Counted from the first letter of the stretch, positions 1 through 12,624 are shown. The stretch is 64,000 nucleotides of DNA from Congeria kusceri (GCA_027627225.1 CM051040.1:24118134-24182133); one strand, 5' to 3'. Notes: generated by a model from the letters alone, not told the origin. A program made the numbers and translations.

Positions 1-230
1 ATGAAACATTATTAGTACTATTAATGTTATTTTCATTGTTACCTCCGCCAATGAGGGTATGTTTTTACCAGCGTTGGTTTTGATTGTCTGTTTGTTGTTG
101 TTGTTTTGTTGTTTCTAAGTTAGCAAGTTGACGCAAATAGACTATTAGTTATGACCGATATTGCTTGACGTTTCTCTTTGGAAGGTTGGAGATGGGTCAA
201 TGAACAAATTATTACATGTTGGTTGATATC
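1..230. other. no gene seen; possible dispersed-repeat end
   Basis: No coding signal. The stretch around 45-150 (Tyr-like tail of T/G-rich sequence with repeated TTG, then a TTAGCAAG motif) resembles a dispersed repeat I associate with bivalve genomes, but no second copy is present here to prove it. Confidence 0.3.
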
Positions 231-382
231 CGTATCACCGGCTGTCTCCAGGGGCCGTATTCCAGAAACGTATCACCGGCTGTCTCCAGGGGCCGTATTC
301 CAGAAACGTATCACCGGCTGTCTCCAGGGGCCGTATTCCAGAAACGTATCACCGGCTGTCTCCAGGGGCCGTATTCCAGAAA
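231..382. repeat. 38-bp minisatellite, 4 copies
   Basis: Four head-to-tail copies of a 38-bp unit beginning CGTATCACCGGCTGTCTCC start at 231, 269, 307 and 345 and are virtually identical. Because 38 is not a multiple of three, each copy reads in a different frame, so the open frames across it are repeat artefacts. Confidence 0.93.
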
Positions 383-3300
383 CATCTTAAGTAATATTTT
401 ATCATTTATCTTAAAATCAACATTTTATTTAACTGTTTACTTCGTTTTTTACAGTGCATCATGCTTAATTGTTAGTTAATTTTCACCTAGATCTATAGTA
501 CTAATGTTTGTATATATAAATTTAAAAAGATTCACAAATGTATATTTGGTTTCTAAAATATAACATTTTGAAATTGTTAACTTAAGTGAAAATATGTTCA
601 GATACACTTAAGATGATTCTGAAATATGACCCCAGGACTGTATACAGGGCTCTTGAAATAACCACAGCATGCTGTGTAGGACCATATTTTTCACTAATAG
701 TTTTTTTCACATATGTGGCCATTGAGATCTCATTCTTCACAGGTTTCAAAATTGAAATCTTATTCTTCATGCATCACAGTATTATTCTTCACATTTTCTG
801 TGAAGTTTGTGAGGGCATCAAGTTTTGGATATGCAATGAAGTCATAGGCTTCTGCGATCCTCACGCTTACCCCGTTTTGGCCAATCATATTAATCACACT
901 TAAAAGGTGCCACATGAGATGCTATTCTTCACAGGTGTGTGAAAAATAGGATTTGTGAAAGATATGGTATTACAATGCAGTATAACTTTTTAGTTGCACA
1001 AGTGATTTGAAAAAAGTTCCACATTAACAGTCTCTGGTCAGCGTTTCCGTGACGAATGTTTTCTGTGCAGCAGATTCAACAATCTTAAAAATATTTATGT
1101 GCTTTTGTTAACATAAGTATTATATCCACGGACACCAACGCAAATAAGCTTTCCTGGGCTATCCTAGGTTACTAAACACTATGACTATAACTTCCATCTA
1201 TTAAATCACATTAATTGATTCAAACAGGTGTAATCTTGCCTCATAATAGTTGTTCCTCTAGCATATTAAATTGTAGTCGAGTAAATTCAAGCGTTTTTGC
1301 TTTTGATAGTTTTAAGAACCTAACTCGTTTTTGTTATACCATTGTTTTTATAATCGAATTTGCCATGTGTTGTAAACGTGTGTGTTTTTAACCTGAATAA
1401 ATCTATCTATCTATCAGCAAAACCAAAACGGTGCAGATGTGGTTTCAAAGAAAATCTAAATGAAACGTTTTATTGTCAATTATTTTCTTTTTTAAATCAT
1501 GCACACGTTTGTTTAATTCAGTTTGAACGACGTGCACGTACTACGGTGTTGTAAGATGGTGCTGGCTTCTAATATGGTTCCATTTCAATCATGAAACACA
1601 AACTCTCCAAGCATTCATTGGTGTTGGAGCTTAATTAACCAATCAAAACTCTTTTTAATAACATTCATAACAGAACGTGTATGTTGCTCTTGTCATGCTA
1701 CAGTCAATAAACTGTTTGTTCTGTTTTACTCTTACCGGGTAATTATCGTACAATCCCAAACTTCTTTATGCATCAACTACTTCCAAACAACAATTCGCAT
1801 ACCCAGTACAAAATACTTGACTCGAAGAAACACTGAAGTGTTCTTTTCTGAAATCATTTAGGCGAAGTCTTTTGTACTAAGATTTTGACATGCATTCTGT
1901 AATCCCCCTTCCCCCGCACCGAGACTGAAGTACTGCGTTAATTAATTTATATATGTACGAGAATATATTATTTGAAATAACGACAAACGCTTTATAATGC
2001 ACTTGTTTTGATGCACGAGTTAGTTATGGTTTATATATTTAGTAGAATGACTAGCCATTTAATGTGTATGAATTTTGTTTTGCTTTGTTATGCTTTAATA
2101 TTGTACCATTGCTTTAGATGCACGCGCACTGTAATTGTTGTAAAACATGTTACAAGAAAACGGAAATCACATTTTAAAATTTAGTAGATCTAGCAAATAT
2201 TCCACGTTCTAAAACATTTTCATGTAAACAATGTTTGTTTAGTGCTTTTCCAGGTATAGTCACCTGTTTGGTCCTGCCTTGGTCATGACGGTCGAAATAT
2301 AATTTTATCAATGTGTAGGTTGATTTTGCAGAAGACACAACATCTCTAATTTCTAATAAACACTTATCCAGTTGGCTGTAAACATCCCAGTTTTGAGTGT
2401 TCTGCAAACAAACGAAAAACTGACTGATATGGTTTAGTGCCACAAATTACCTTCAATAATTGGAAGGTAAACAAGGATGAACGCATTAAATTTACGATGA
2501 TTACTCCCGTGAGCTTAAGTTATTCTAAAATGTGTTCGCATCTGTTTAAATACCTATGAATGTAAATTCGTATTTATACAAAACGTGAGAATTTTCCCGC
2601 TCATTCCTGGTAATTTAAAGGATTGCATTCAAATTGTGTATAATTTAACGTACCACGAGCGTTTCCCATCAACATAAATATGCTTTGTACCTAATGTTCG
2701 CGGTGGGTGGTATTGTAGGATATTAACAGAAATTAGGGTCAACATGCAGAACACAATAGTACAGAACATTTTATTTTGTAAATGCAACTTGAGCCATTAT
2801 TGAACTATTAGTTTAAACATATTTATTTGTTCATGAATATACAACATAATTAACATGTGCATATACAATCATGATATGGGATTTTATGGATTAGAAAACA
2901 AGCATCGAAGATGATTATGCGAGTTCTTTTCCATGCTGGAGTTTACGAAGATAATCTGCACATTTTATCAGTTGGTAATGAGTGTAGTTGCAGAAGAGCC
3001 TTTTGTCGCTTGGTTGGATACGGTAGTAAAGTTCTAAGTGCTATGACAGAACAAAACGTGCTTAACTCGTGAACTATTATGGGAGGAATATAAATCAGGT
3101 CATTTACGCATACATAAGAACGACCTGTTCGAAAGCTATAACTTTGAAGTACATATAGATGAACGCATGTTCTTGTTAGAAAAGAATCAACACAATTTTA
3201 TAGCACCATTATCTTGCGCAGTAGGGTCTGAAGACATCACCTAGCATGGCTAGCTAAATTAAAGTTATAAGCTGGCGCCATTTTTTGCTTTCAATCTGAC

Positions 3301-3684
3301 ACATTGTTCGTAACATAAACACGCGTACACACTTGCATACACACGCACGCATAAACACTTAAACTGTCATTTTCAAACCTCTCTGCGTTACGTACCTTAT
3401 CTCTAAAACAAATCAGTTACAGCTTCGTGACATTTACCGGTAAATGTTTTAAACTTTATAAGCCTATTTTTTAGTATAATTACCGGCGATTATAGAGATA
3501 TAATTCAAAATTTGATATTTCACTTGCATATAGAATTTATAATGTACTTTGTACCTTAGCATTTTGCATTCGACAATTTGATTGGCTACTGAATGGTCAT
3601 TAGAAAGTGACTTCTAATTCGAAATTATCAGATCCAGTCGCTGGATAGATAGTTAACGGCAGATTGACGATTTGAATATAGACT
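383..3684. other. 3.3 kb without a recognisable gene
   Basis: AT-rich sequence with scattered short open frames lacking codon bias, splice context or recognisable protein similarity. Several ATTCTTCACA(G) motifs recur between 730 and 940 and suggest an old repeat. Nothing else is supported. Confidence 0.5.
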
Positions 3685-5171
3685 ATCACGTAAGCACAAA
3701 GTGTTCAAGGGTGAGTTATTCTGGTCAGTCACCGTCCGTCGTCCGTCGCCGTCCGTCGTCGTCAACAATTTTCTTTTACAACTTCTTTTCTGAAACCGCT
3801 AGACGGATATTAAACAAACTTGGCAGGAATGTTCGAGGGATGGTCCTTGAACAAATTTCTTCAACTCATTTGAATATATAGAAAACTCTGGTTGCCATGG
3901 CAACCAAAAGCTTAAAAAACTGGAAAACTTTTTTTTTTAAACTTCTTTTCCGAAACCACTGGCTGGATTTCAAAATAATTTCACAGAAATGTTCATTGGG
4001 TGACCCTCTACTTGATTTTGATTCGTTAAAAACATGGCCGCCAGGGAGCGTGGCAGTTTTCCGTATGTGGCTATATTGAAAACTTTAAAAATCTTCTTGC
4101 CCGTAACCATTGGCTGGATTTCAAAATAATTTAACAGAAATTAGGTGACCTTCTACAAAATTTCTTCAAATTATTTTGATGTGTTAAAAAACATGGCCGC
4201 CAGGGGGCGGTGCAGATTTCTCTATGTGGCTATAATGAAAACTTTAAAAAAATCTTCTTGTCCGAAACAACTGGATGGATTTCAAACTAATTTTACAAAA
4301 ATGTTCGTGGGGTGACTCTCCTAATTTTTTATTCCAAATTATTTTGATTCGTTAAAAAACATGGCCTCCAGGGCACAGGACATTTTCCCTGATTTGGCTG
4401 TATTGAAAATTTGAAAAGTCTTCTTGTATGTAACCACGCGCTGGATTTCAAAATAATCTCACAGAAATGTTAATTGGGTGACCCTCTATATACAATTTCT
4501 TCAATTATTTTGATTCGTTTAAATACATGGCCGCCAGGGGGGCGGGTCATTTGTCCTTATATGGCTGTATAGAAAGCTTTAACAATCTTCTTGTCAGTAA
4601 CCACTGGTTGGATTTCAAAATTAGGTCACAGAAATGTCCTTAGGTGGTCCTTTACCAAAATATTTTAATTCGTTAAAAAAACATGGCCACGAAAGGGCGG
4701 GGCATTTTCTTTAATGGCTATCTTGAAAATAAAAAAAATGTGTTTTTAAGGAATCACTTGTTAAATTTTGAAATAATTTCACAGAAACGTTCATTGGTTG
4801 GTCTTCTACCAAATTACCTCAAATTATTTTGAAATGTTAAAAAAATGGCCCCCAGGGTTGGGGCAGGGGCTTGTTTGTTTTTCTTATATGCCTAAAACTT
4901 TAAAAAGATCTTCCTGTCAGAAACCACTCGTTGGAATTTGAACTAAAATCGCAGATGTGTTCCTTGTGTGACCCTCTACCTTCATTTTATTATGTTTTGT
5001 TAAAAACATGGCTGCCAGAGGACAGAGAAGTTTTCCTAATATGGCTTTATTGAAAACTTTGAAAATATTATATAACCACTATCTGGATTTTGAAATAATC
5101 CACAGAAATGTGTCATTATTTTTTATTAAACTCAGGTGAGCGAACCAGGGCCATATTGGCCCTCTTGTTTA
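3685..5171 (+). mobile_element. Pearl/HINE-like non-autonomous element with ~165-bp core tandem repeats
   Basis: The start (AAGCACAAAGTGTTCAAGGG then GTCCGTCGTCCGTC, about 3688-3770) is homologous to the start of the element at 38157. The end (5133-5170) is CTCAGGTGAGCG followed by a hairpin AGGGCCATATTGGCCCT and TCTTGTTT. Between them a roughly 159-171-bp unit recurs about seven times, marked by CATGGCCGCCAGG-like motifs near 4033, 4192, 4363, 4528, 4682, 4850 and 5008. Subterminal inverted repeats, core tandem repeats of about 160 bp and a 3' terminal hairpin are the architecture known for bivalve pearl elements, later assigned to Helentron-associated elements. Family assignment is from memory; the structure is seen directly. 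No Rep/helicase coding is present. Confidence 0.7.
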
Positions 5172-5822
5172 ATAAACCATAAATTGATAAGTAATGTCCA
5201 GTGTGTTGATGTAATTTAGTGGATAAATATTGACGAAAATACTATCTGTGCAAGAAGCAATATTATATGCAGACCAAGCCAAATGCATCGGAAAGTTATT
5301 CCTTTATTTTTCCGTTGCACACGAGTACGGTCTGTGACATTTCGCCATACTTTTACACATTGTAAATTATTGCTACAAATGGAGATGTATTCCTGTTGCT
5401 TGAGTGTAGCGCACTGCACTTATGCGTGACATAGCGCGCCATTCAGTCACAGCACCGAATATTAGTGCTATTTATTGATGACCGGGAACCTACACGTACC
5501 GCTTTGGTTAGTGTCAACTTAATACTATATTTGAACACGATCACGTCAAAGGGGCGTAATTATTGCACATTAAGATGAATTTATTAAACCCGATAAAGAA
5601 TTAAATTCAAATGACTATTGATATAAATTTGTATAAATACGCGATAAGTGTTTACATAACTTCTGATTTGGAAAAAAAGAAAGTTCCCAACGCGTTATAT
5701 ACATGAAGTATATTATATGAAACCTGTATATACGTTCAAGCCTTGATCATAATTACAGTTGGAGATGTTTATGAGCGACGAACTCGTATTTATATGTACA
5801 GTCTGTTGGTTGGTTATTTAAG
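5172..5822. other. no gene seen
   Basis: AT-rich spacer between the HINE-like element and the palindromic repeat. No coding or structural signal recognised. Confidence 0.4.
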
Positions 5823-5986
5823 AAATAATTTTTGATTTATCGTTGCTTATCGGCCAGTTAACAACGATTTGGAGTTCTGATGCTTATGAATTAAACTACG
5901 AGGGCGTTAGCCCGAGTGGTTTAAGAGTCACGCATCAGAACGACACACCGTTGTTTATTAGCCGATAAACAACGATAACGCGAACA
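5823..5986. repeat. imperfect palindromic element (MITE-like)
   Basis: The left arm (TTTATCGTTGCTTATCGGCC, 5836-5855, then GTTCTGATG) is complementary to the right arm (CATCAGAAC, then AGCCGATAAACAACGATAA near 5960-5978). The same arm sequence GCCGATAAACAACGAT... AAATCGAAAATTATTTCTTA recurs alone at 22441-22478 and 33522-33556, so this is a dispersed family with palindromic ends. Confidence 0.7.
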
Positions 5987-6548
5987 TTCGTTAGATTCTA
6001 ACATGACCTGACAACATATTCTGCAGTTACAATGGGAATTATATTGTACAGCTTCCTAACTATATTTTTGGGGGTTGTTTATTGGTAGTTTAACAACGGT
6101 GAATTGTGTTCTTTGTTTTATATAAAACTGCGCGTGTCATGTTAGAATAAGTGATTAACCCTGGTTTGCCTTAAATTAAATAATGATTTATGAACTCTTT
6201 GTGAGAACCCATGTATTTTAAATAAACAATTAAACAAATGGAGAGCCTGGAAATTGGTTCTCAATATCTCCTTCATTTCTACCACGAATCATAATTAACA
6301 CATTTATGTATTGCCCACAGTTGTGCTTAGTGTTAATATAACAGAAGCAAGTTCTCTTTCATTCGAAGTGTCAGCCACTTAAGGCAATTGAGTTTCAACA
6401 ACATTTCGACTTCCAAGCCATGTTGAATCTTCCCAAGCATCGAAACACCTATACCTGCACTAATCAAAGCTCAACTGACTAGTTCACCATTCAAGTCCTG
6501 CTTTGAAAGAATCTTAATCTGATTATACTAACGTGAAATATACATATG
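5987..6548. other. no gene seen
   Basis: AT-rich spacer with no supported coding or repeat structure. Confidence 0.4.
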
Positions 6549-6810
6549 AGGCGTGTCGTGGGAAATCCGGGCTCAATGCATGTGCGTAAAGTGTCATCCC
6601 GGATTAGCCTGTGCAGCCCGCACAGGCTAATCCGGGATGAGACTTTCCGCATACAGTGGATTTATGTTTAGAAGATACTTCCTTCAAACAGAAAATACCA
6701 TAAAAGCGGAAAGTGCCGTCCTGGATTAACCTGTGCGGACTGAACAGGCTAATCTGGGATGACACTGTACGCACATGCATTAAGCCCGGGTTTCCCACGA
6801 CACGCCTCAT
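6549..6810. mobile_element. MITE family 'GGCGTGTCGTGGG', copy 1 (full length)
   Basis: About 262 bp with terminal inverted repeats GAGGCGTGTCGTGGGAAA / TTTCCCACGACACGCCTC, two internal hairpins of the type AGCCTGTGCAGnCCGCACAGGCT, and long-range complementarity between the halves. Flanks CATAT / ATATG extend the palindrome. Other copies lie at 26521, 29361, 57223, 58591 and 59480. It carries no coding capacity; open frames across it are artefacts. Confidence 0.9.
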
Positions 6811-7206
6811 ATGCTAAAAGTTGCCATGTGATTATATTTATATTATTTCATTGGATCATGTTACGAGAAACATGTACGTATGTGTTTAAGTAAAGGAATA
6901 AATATGTTGAATCTTGAAAAAAATATACAAAGATATAATAAAATCGTAAACACCGAACACATTCCTCTCTCACTAACTTTACTAATTAATCTTCGCCCAC
7001 TGTTGGGCATAGGGCCTTTACCGTCAATCTGTGACCAGGTCTTTTTAAAGTAGATTGAGTCAAGCCTGTTTAACACAGTGTGTATATTTTAACAATACTT
7101 AATCGGTTTATTTAATGAATGTACGCCGTGCAAATTAATTACAAAATACGTCGTGGTTAAATAAGCACTTGCAATGAATCGTTACGTGCCCATGTTAATG
7201 AACAGG
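6811..7206. other. no gene seen
   Basis: AT-rich spacer. No coding, RNA or repeat structure recognised. Confidence 0.4.
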
Positions 7207-7530
7207 TCGCTACTTGCCTTTCTTGTAAGTATATCTATTACTATCCCCATTTCTGTATGTTATCAATCAGCATTTGTTTTCAAATAAAATCTTCACTGTC
7301 AAATAGCTTAGGAGTAATGCATTTACTGTTTGTGCCCATCTTTTTGAATAATCAAACGCTTGGTACTTGCCTTTCTTGTAAATATAGCTATTACTATCCC
7401 CAGTTCTGTATGTTATCAATCAGCATTTGTTTTCAAATAAAATCGTCACTGTCATGACGTCATCTAGCAGAGGAGTAATGAATTTACTGTTCGCACAGCG
7501 CCCTTTTTGTTGAACAATCAAACTATTGGT
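7207..7530. repeat. ~153-bp tandem duplication (2+ copies)
   Basis: CTACTTGCCTTTCTTGTAAG at 7209 returns as GTACTTGCCTTTCTTGTAAA at 7362, followed in both by CTATTACTATCCCC and TCTGTATGTTATCAATCAGC. A degraded third copy (AGGAGTAATGnATTTACTGT and following) reaches about 7530. Confidence 0.85.
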
Positions 7531-7539
7531 AATTGTATG

Positions 7540-9893
7540 TTAAAGGCTTCGTCACACATAGGCGAATCCATTAAACGCAGTCTGGCGAATTGGGTAAATT
7601 TGTTAAATTTGGCGAAGTTTGACCGAAAACTGCTTGAAAATGTGTTACATTGTTTGACATATAACGAAAAGCAAACGTAGTGGAACTATTTGTTTCGAAT
7701 GATTTACGAAGTGCGACGAACGGTTACGCTAGGATGCGTTGGGTCGCGCAAACATGATAACGCATGCTTCCGAAGCCGTCCGAAGCTTTCCGAAATGGTA
7801 TTCCTGCATCCGACCCAGTGCTTGAGAGTTTTTCTCACAATCTTCCCTTTTTTGGTTGCTGTGTTGTGGCCCATGATATGCACAGTCCTGGTATCCTGCA
7901 AGTTGCGACCTCTCCTCCATTCTCCCGGAACCAGGTCGCCTCTTCTATCCTCATGTTCAACCAGTGCATTCTGCTTAGTGGGGTACCTCATCCTCATCAA
8001 GTTGTGGAGAATGCAGCATGTCTTGACAATCAGCCTCACTGTGGATGGACTGTGGTTCATCTTTGTGAGAAGTATCTGCAATGACAGAAGACAAATATTG
8101 CCAAGCGTAAAAATTTAACATGAAAGAAAATCTTTTATAAATGAAATTATGTTTTGCCAAAAAATAGATAATTACCTGGAATCGGTTGGCCAAAATCCCA
8201 AATGCGTTTTCTAATACCCTCCTAGCCCTGGATAACCGGTAGTTCTGAATTCTTTCCTCTCTGGTCAGGGCTCTATGTCCATAGGGTTTCTGCACTGAGG
8301 CTGAAGGCGTCATCCCCCACCAAGAAAAAGGCATGTCGGCGGTGTCACAGGGAATGGGCTGTAGGTCTGAAAATCCAATGGAACCATTCTGCACCATCTC
8401 CAGGAATTCCGATGCATTCTAGATCCTGGCATCTCCACTTGAACCATATCCTGAAAATACAGAAGGATAAGAAATTGTCAGTATACATTGCAAATAGCAA
8501 TACATGTATATAATTTCTATACATGTAATGTCAAATGTAGTAAAATTTATGAGGGCTTATACTCACTACCCATTTCACACCACACGAACTTGTAGTCAGA
8601 GTCGACAATGGCCAGTAAGATGATGCTGAAGAAACCCGTATAATTATAATATAAGTAACCAGAGCTGGCAGGCTTCCTGATGGCTATGTGTTTGCCATCA
8701 ATGGCAGCAACACAATTAGGAAAGTTTCACTTCTCGAGGAAACCGTCGGCCAGTTGTTCCCATTCTTCAGGTGTGGAGGGGGCTGTCATAACCTCATCAA
8801 CATTCTCCTCGCAAAGAACATGACAGACTTATATTACTACTACAGTGAGGGTGTTCTCAGCGACCCGCCAGGAGTACTGCATGTCTGAATACTTGGCACC
8901 AGAAACCAGGTGGCGTAGAGTGGCAGCTAACTTGAGGCCTGGATCCAATGGCACCCTGTACCAGGTGTGTTGTTTCCAGAGGCGATGACGGACCCTCTCG
9001 AATATTTCATCATACATTTCAATTGGCATGCTGAAGTTTTTCTAGGATCGTCTCTTCTGAGCTCAACCATGAGCTGATCGTAGATGCTAAATTGGCGCCG
9101 TCTCTCGTGATGCAGCCATGGTCGTGTCCAGATGCGACGTGCTCTGGCTCCTCTTCTCCACCTAAATCGGCCTCTGACAAACTGGTGGGTGTTAAGTTGT
9201 AGCTGGAACAATTCTTTGTGGGCCATAGCAGCCACATACTGCAGCATCAGGCGTTGTGTGTCTTCCATTTTGACGAAGGGATAACTAATAATCTTGAAAT
9301 TAGCCTCCTCCTTTTATATATGCAATTGGACATGTCTTCGCAAAGTTGTCGAGGTACTCAAAAATTCTCAAGAAAATTAGATGCGTTGTGATTCGCGTGG
9401 ATTCGCATGTCCTAGTTACCCTTCGTAAAGATTCGTATTCATGCGTATGCCGTTCGTTTTCTAAACGTCAAACAATCGTTGCAATCCGTTTTCATTCGTC
9501 ATGAAATTTGGATTGAATTAGCTACAACAGGTAAATATTCGCTACATGTCGTACTAGTTCGCAAACTATCACCTGATATGCAAATTAGCCGATCACAAAC
9601 CGATAGCTCGCGACCTCTAACGCCAGTTGACGAACTCTTAGCGAAGACGTTCCGATTGGTTAACGTATGGAAACGCATTTTAACGAATGATCGACAAAAC
9701 TTTAAATCGCCGCAAATATTTCAACATGCTCAACATTTTCCGACGAACAAAACTAATCGCAATGAACGCAAACGCTCACAAACGCATCCACACGAACACC
9801 ACCAACGATGTACAACGTACATATACTAATTTGAACACATTTTACACGCAAGTTGACGTGGGGGGTTTTCGTCTATGTGTGAGGAGGCTTTAA
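7540..9893 (-). mobile_element. PIF/Harbinger DNA transposon, degenerate, with both TIRs
   Basis: The left end (after TTA at 7540-7542) reads AAGGCTTCGTCACACATAGG. The right end, read on the other strand from 9890, is AAGCCTCCTCACACATAGAC: inverted repeats of about 24 bp with a few differences. A 3-bp TTA/TAA flank agrees with the Harbinger preference for a 3-bp TWA target site. Inside, on the minus strand, lies a transposase relic (7704-9268). The accompanying Myb/SANT-type protein that autonomous Harbingers often encode was not found. Confidence 0.85.
7704..9268 (-). pseudogene. PIF/Harbinger (HARBI1-like) transposase, broken
   Basis: The open frames on the minus strand join into one Harbinger transposase by family knowledge. 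The N-terminal part starts at 9268 (MEDTQRLMLQYVAAM) and includes IWTRPWLHHERRRQF and LKLAATLRHLVSG. The first catalytic Asp lies in [13 protein letters not shown] (about 8680-8720), the next acidic position in [11 protein letters not shown] (about 8590-8620), and the conserved Glu in RRVLENAFGILANRFQ (about 8176-8225). The C-terminal part has TVRLIVKTCCILHNLMR. A 100-nt intron with GT-AG ends (8176 back to 8076) separates the ENAFG block from the C-terminus. Damage visible: a frameshift near 9035, stop codons near 8825, at a probable Trp codon near 8730 and near 8417, and a frameshift in the VGDDAF region near 8315. It cannot encode an intact enzyme. Confidence 0.88.
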
Positions 9894-10230
9894 GCCTTGG
9901 TCACAACCTAATGCGGTGGCCGCAGACCGAAGACCAAACGCACAATTTTGAGATCGCAAGGCAAACGCATGCGTTTCGTAAGGAATTCGTACTGGCATTG
10001 TGCGGCCAACGTACGGGCGACGTGCGTTCGCCGCACGTCTGTCGCGCGTTTTCAGTTTTAGCAAAACGCAGCTGTGTCTGCGAATCGTGCGATTGACGTG
10101 CGTCTGTCCTACGGCGACCTTACGGTCACCGTGCGACTGTGAATTAATTTTTATGTTGAGGCACACCCACTGTACGTCGGTAAACCAATTTGCAGATGAT
10201 AAATCAAATTTCAGAGAAAACATGTCGGAC
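9894..10230. repeat. CpG-rich repeat block, left partner of an inverted pair
   Basis: A short CpG-rich island in AT-rich DNA (GCGGCCAACGTACGGGCGAC and similar, 9905-10135) ending in a segment at 10172-10225 (GTACGTCGGTAAACCAATTT... GAGAAAACATG). The same segment occurs inverted at 13642-13700, together with homologous CpG-rich sequence. Both arms read through the same frame (TSVNQFADDKSNFREN), so this may be terminal coding sequence of a transposon; the family was not recognised. Confidence 0.7.
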
Positions 10231-11154
10231 AAATTACTTATTACAGTAATTTATTAACAAATACTGATATATTTAAGGTAAGTTTCAACATTTAAAATAT
10301 CGCACAAGATACAATGATATTTTGTACGTATAATGCGCTGTTACAAACGATTCCTAATGGCAATTATTTGGCCAAATTAGTATGAATTTGGTTAAGATGT
10401 AGAAAAATCAGTAAAGTTGGCAATATTTTATGTAAAGAAGTACTGATCAATTAATGTTTTTGCAAATATTAATGTACGACCTTACGTATCTGCCATTCTT
10501 CTTTGTATATCTGCTTCATGCGTTGTTTAAATGCACCAAATATGCGTTATATTGTTATTTTCATGGGACAATATAATGTAAAAATGATAAAACCTTAACT
10601 TTTGGGTGATAAAGTCCAAACTATTTTTTAAAACTGAATGGATAATAACGAAACTTGTACAAGAGTGCTTTATTTAAATGCCATAAATGTATGCATTTAA
10701 ACCATTTTGAGCGAGAAATTAACATTGTTGACCACAAAAGTTCACTAAAGCATTGTGCAACATTTTTATGAAAGTAAACATTCAGTGTTTTTTTAGGGCC
10801 TATTTGGGGCCCAAATTTGGCCCCATTCCCCTGCTAAAAAGTATATATTTTCCCCTATAGTTGACTTAAAATTCACCCCAGAAGGTACGCTTTATTTTGA
10901 AAACAATTTGACCAAAATCGGACAAAAATTTACTGAGATAGAAACATTTTCGTAAAAAATCTCAGCAATCTTTCATCAAACCAATGTAGTGCGTATTTTA
11001 AGTTATCATTTCTAGCAAAACAGTTCATTAATTTTTTATAAAAGAGTAAAATATAAGAATGTAATAATGCTTTTCTAAACAAAAATAATTCCCCTTTTGC
11101 CGTAAAATTCCCCATCTGAGGTGCCCCTCCACCTTTCCCTTTCTTATCACAGTA
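10231..11154. other. no gene seen
   Basis: AT-rich. A stretch near 10790-11150 rich in GGGGCCCAAATTTGGCCCC- and CCCC-type words resembles the piece at 21610-21660, suggesting an old shared repeat. No coding signal. Confidence 0.4.
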
Positions 11155-12530
11155 ATACTTTGCTGCTGGAGAATTATTCAAAAGTACTGCCAATATAAAA
11201 ACTGGAAAAAGTGCGGGACCAGATTTGATCTTAAATGAATTTATAATAAATGGCAGAGATGAACTTCCTCCGTATTTGTTTAAATTGTTTAACAAAATGT
11301 TTTGTCTTGGATATTTTCAAGATAAATGGACCGAATGTTTTATTGTACCTAAAAAGGAGATTTAAATGACACAAATAATTTTAGAGTGATAACTATGTTA
11401 AGTGTCATAGGTAAATTGTTTACAAATTTGATTAAAAGTAGGCAAACTGGGCTGAAAGTACCATGTATTGCTGGAATCACAAGCTGAATGTCGAGCGAAA
11501 ATGGGAACAACAGATAACGTATTTGCCCTTCACCGTCCGCATACATGAGTAGGAAGCATTTTTACATGCCTATATTAATACCACTAGCACCTTTTGAGCA
11601 CAATATATCCTCCATGTCATTGATATACAAAGAAAATAGAATCGGGAACAAAACACTCGCCTTGTCTTAGACCTAAATGACTCTCAAATGCAGTTCTGAT
11701 ATAATTATGACGTCTTTGTGTACACATGAGTATACACTGCTTTTATAGCTGTAAAACGTGGTCCTCGAATACCGAGTCTGTATATTATGTACCAAGGATA
11801 TCCCTTACAATGTAATCAAATGCCTTTGTAATGTCAATAAAACAACAATACAATTGCTTATTTTAATTTAAAATATGTTATTAAATGGCGAAGGACAAAT
11901 AGGTGTCAAAATCAGCACACATAACTTTATATTATCGGAGACAGGGATACTTGACTTATTAACTATGAGTAAAATGAATATAATAAAGTACTGGTTTAAG
12001 ATGATCTGTGCTTCAGAACATAAATTCATTAAAATGATATATAAAATTATGCTAGACGATATTGAAAGTAATCCCCTAAAAACCAAATGGGCCAGTCAGG
12101 TGAAATGTATTCTAAGTTCATTGGGATTCTATCATGTCTGCTTGGCACAAGGTGTTGGTGATCAAAGTGTTTTTTTTTTCTGTGTTTAAGCAAAGAATTA
12201 CTGACACTTTTGTCCAAGGTGTAGAAGGACGCATACATGGCTATTCAAGGGCATTATTTTGTAGAAATATCTTCTGTTTTGAACTTCAATTTTACCTTAA
12301 ATGGGTTAACATCGAAAAGGTAAGATGGAATAATACCGATATTAGTAATATAGTGTTTGCCCAGTTTGCCCTGCTCGCTAAGATGAATATCATCTTATTT
12401 TTTAATATAAAATCTACTCACAAACAAGACAAAAATACAATACATATATTATATACGTCACCCGAGCTTGTTAAAAAGCCACAGAGTTATTTTCCTCACA
12501 GAATCCAAATAGTAACAAGTTACTAGGTGT
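11155..12530 (+). pseudogene. Non-LTR retrotransposon (LINE) ORF2 relic with an inverted middle
   Basis: Plus strand 11175-11540 encodes typical LINE reverse-transcriptase finger sequence: GKSAGPDLILNEFI, FQDKWTECFIVPKKGD, NFRVITMLSVIGKLFTN, then after a frameshift QAECRAKMGTTDNVFALH. The next part lies on the minus strand (about 11858 down to 11520): QLYCCFIDITKAFDYIVRDI, then YINDMEDILCSKGAS and LLMYADG, the palm with a YADD box altered to YADG. Plus-strand coding resumes at 11875-12520 with post-RT sequence: MSKMNIIKYWFKMICASEHK, FKQRITDTFVQ and FELQFYLKWVNIEKVR. Stops and frameshifts are frequent. The fold and order of motifs are those of jockey/CR1/L2-like LINEs; the exact clade is not assigned. 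No 3' tail was delimited. Confidence 0.85.
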
Positions 12531-12624
12531 TTATGCATGCAGAGCTTTTGAAATTACAAATACTGTCAGTTCATGATGATTAATGCTATTTTATTAAGTT
12601 ACATGCAGTACATATCACATTTAG

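Noticed and set aside
7690..8118. 142-aa plus-strand open frame
   Set aside because: It is the antisense shadow of the Harbinger transposase C-terminal exon.
10930..11154. Minus-strand 121-aa frame as a gene
   Set aside because: No recognisable similarity; it overlaps the LINE relic on the opposite strand and low-complexity sequence.
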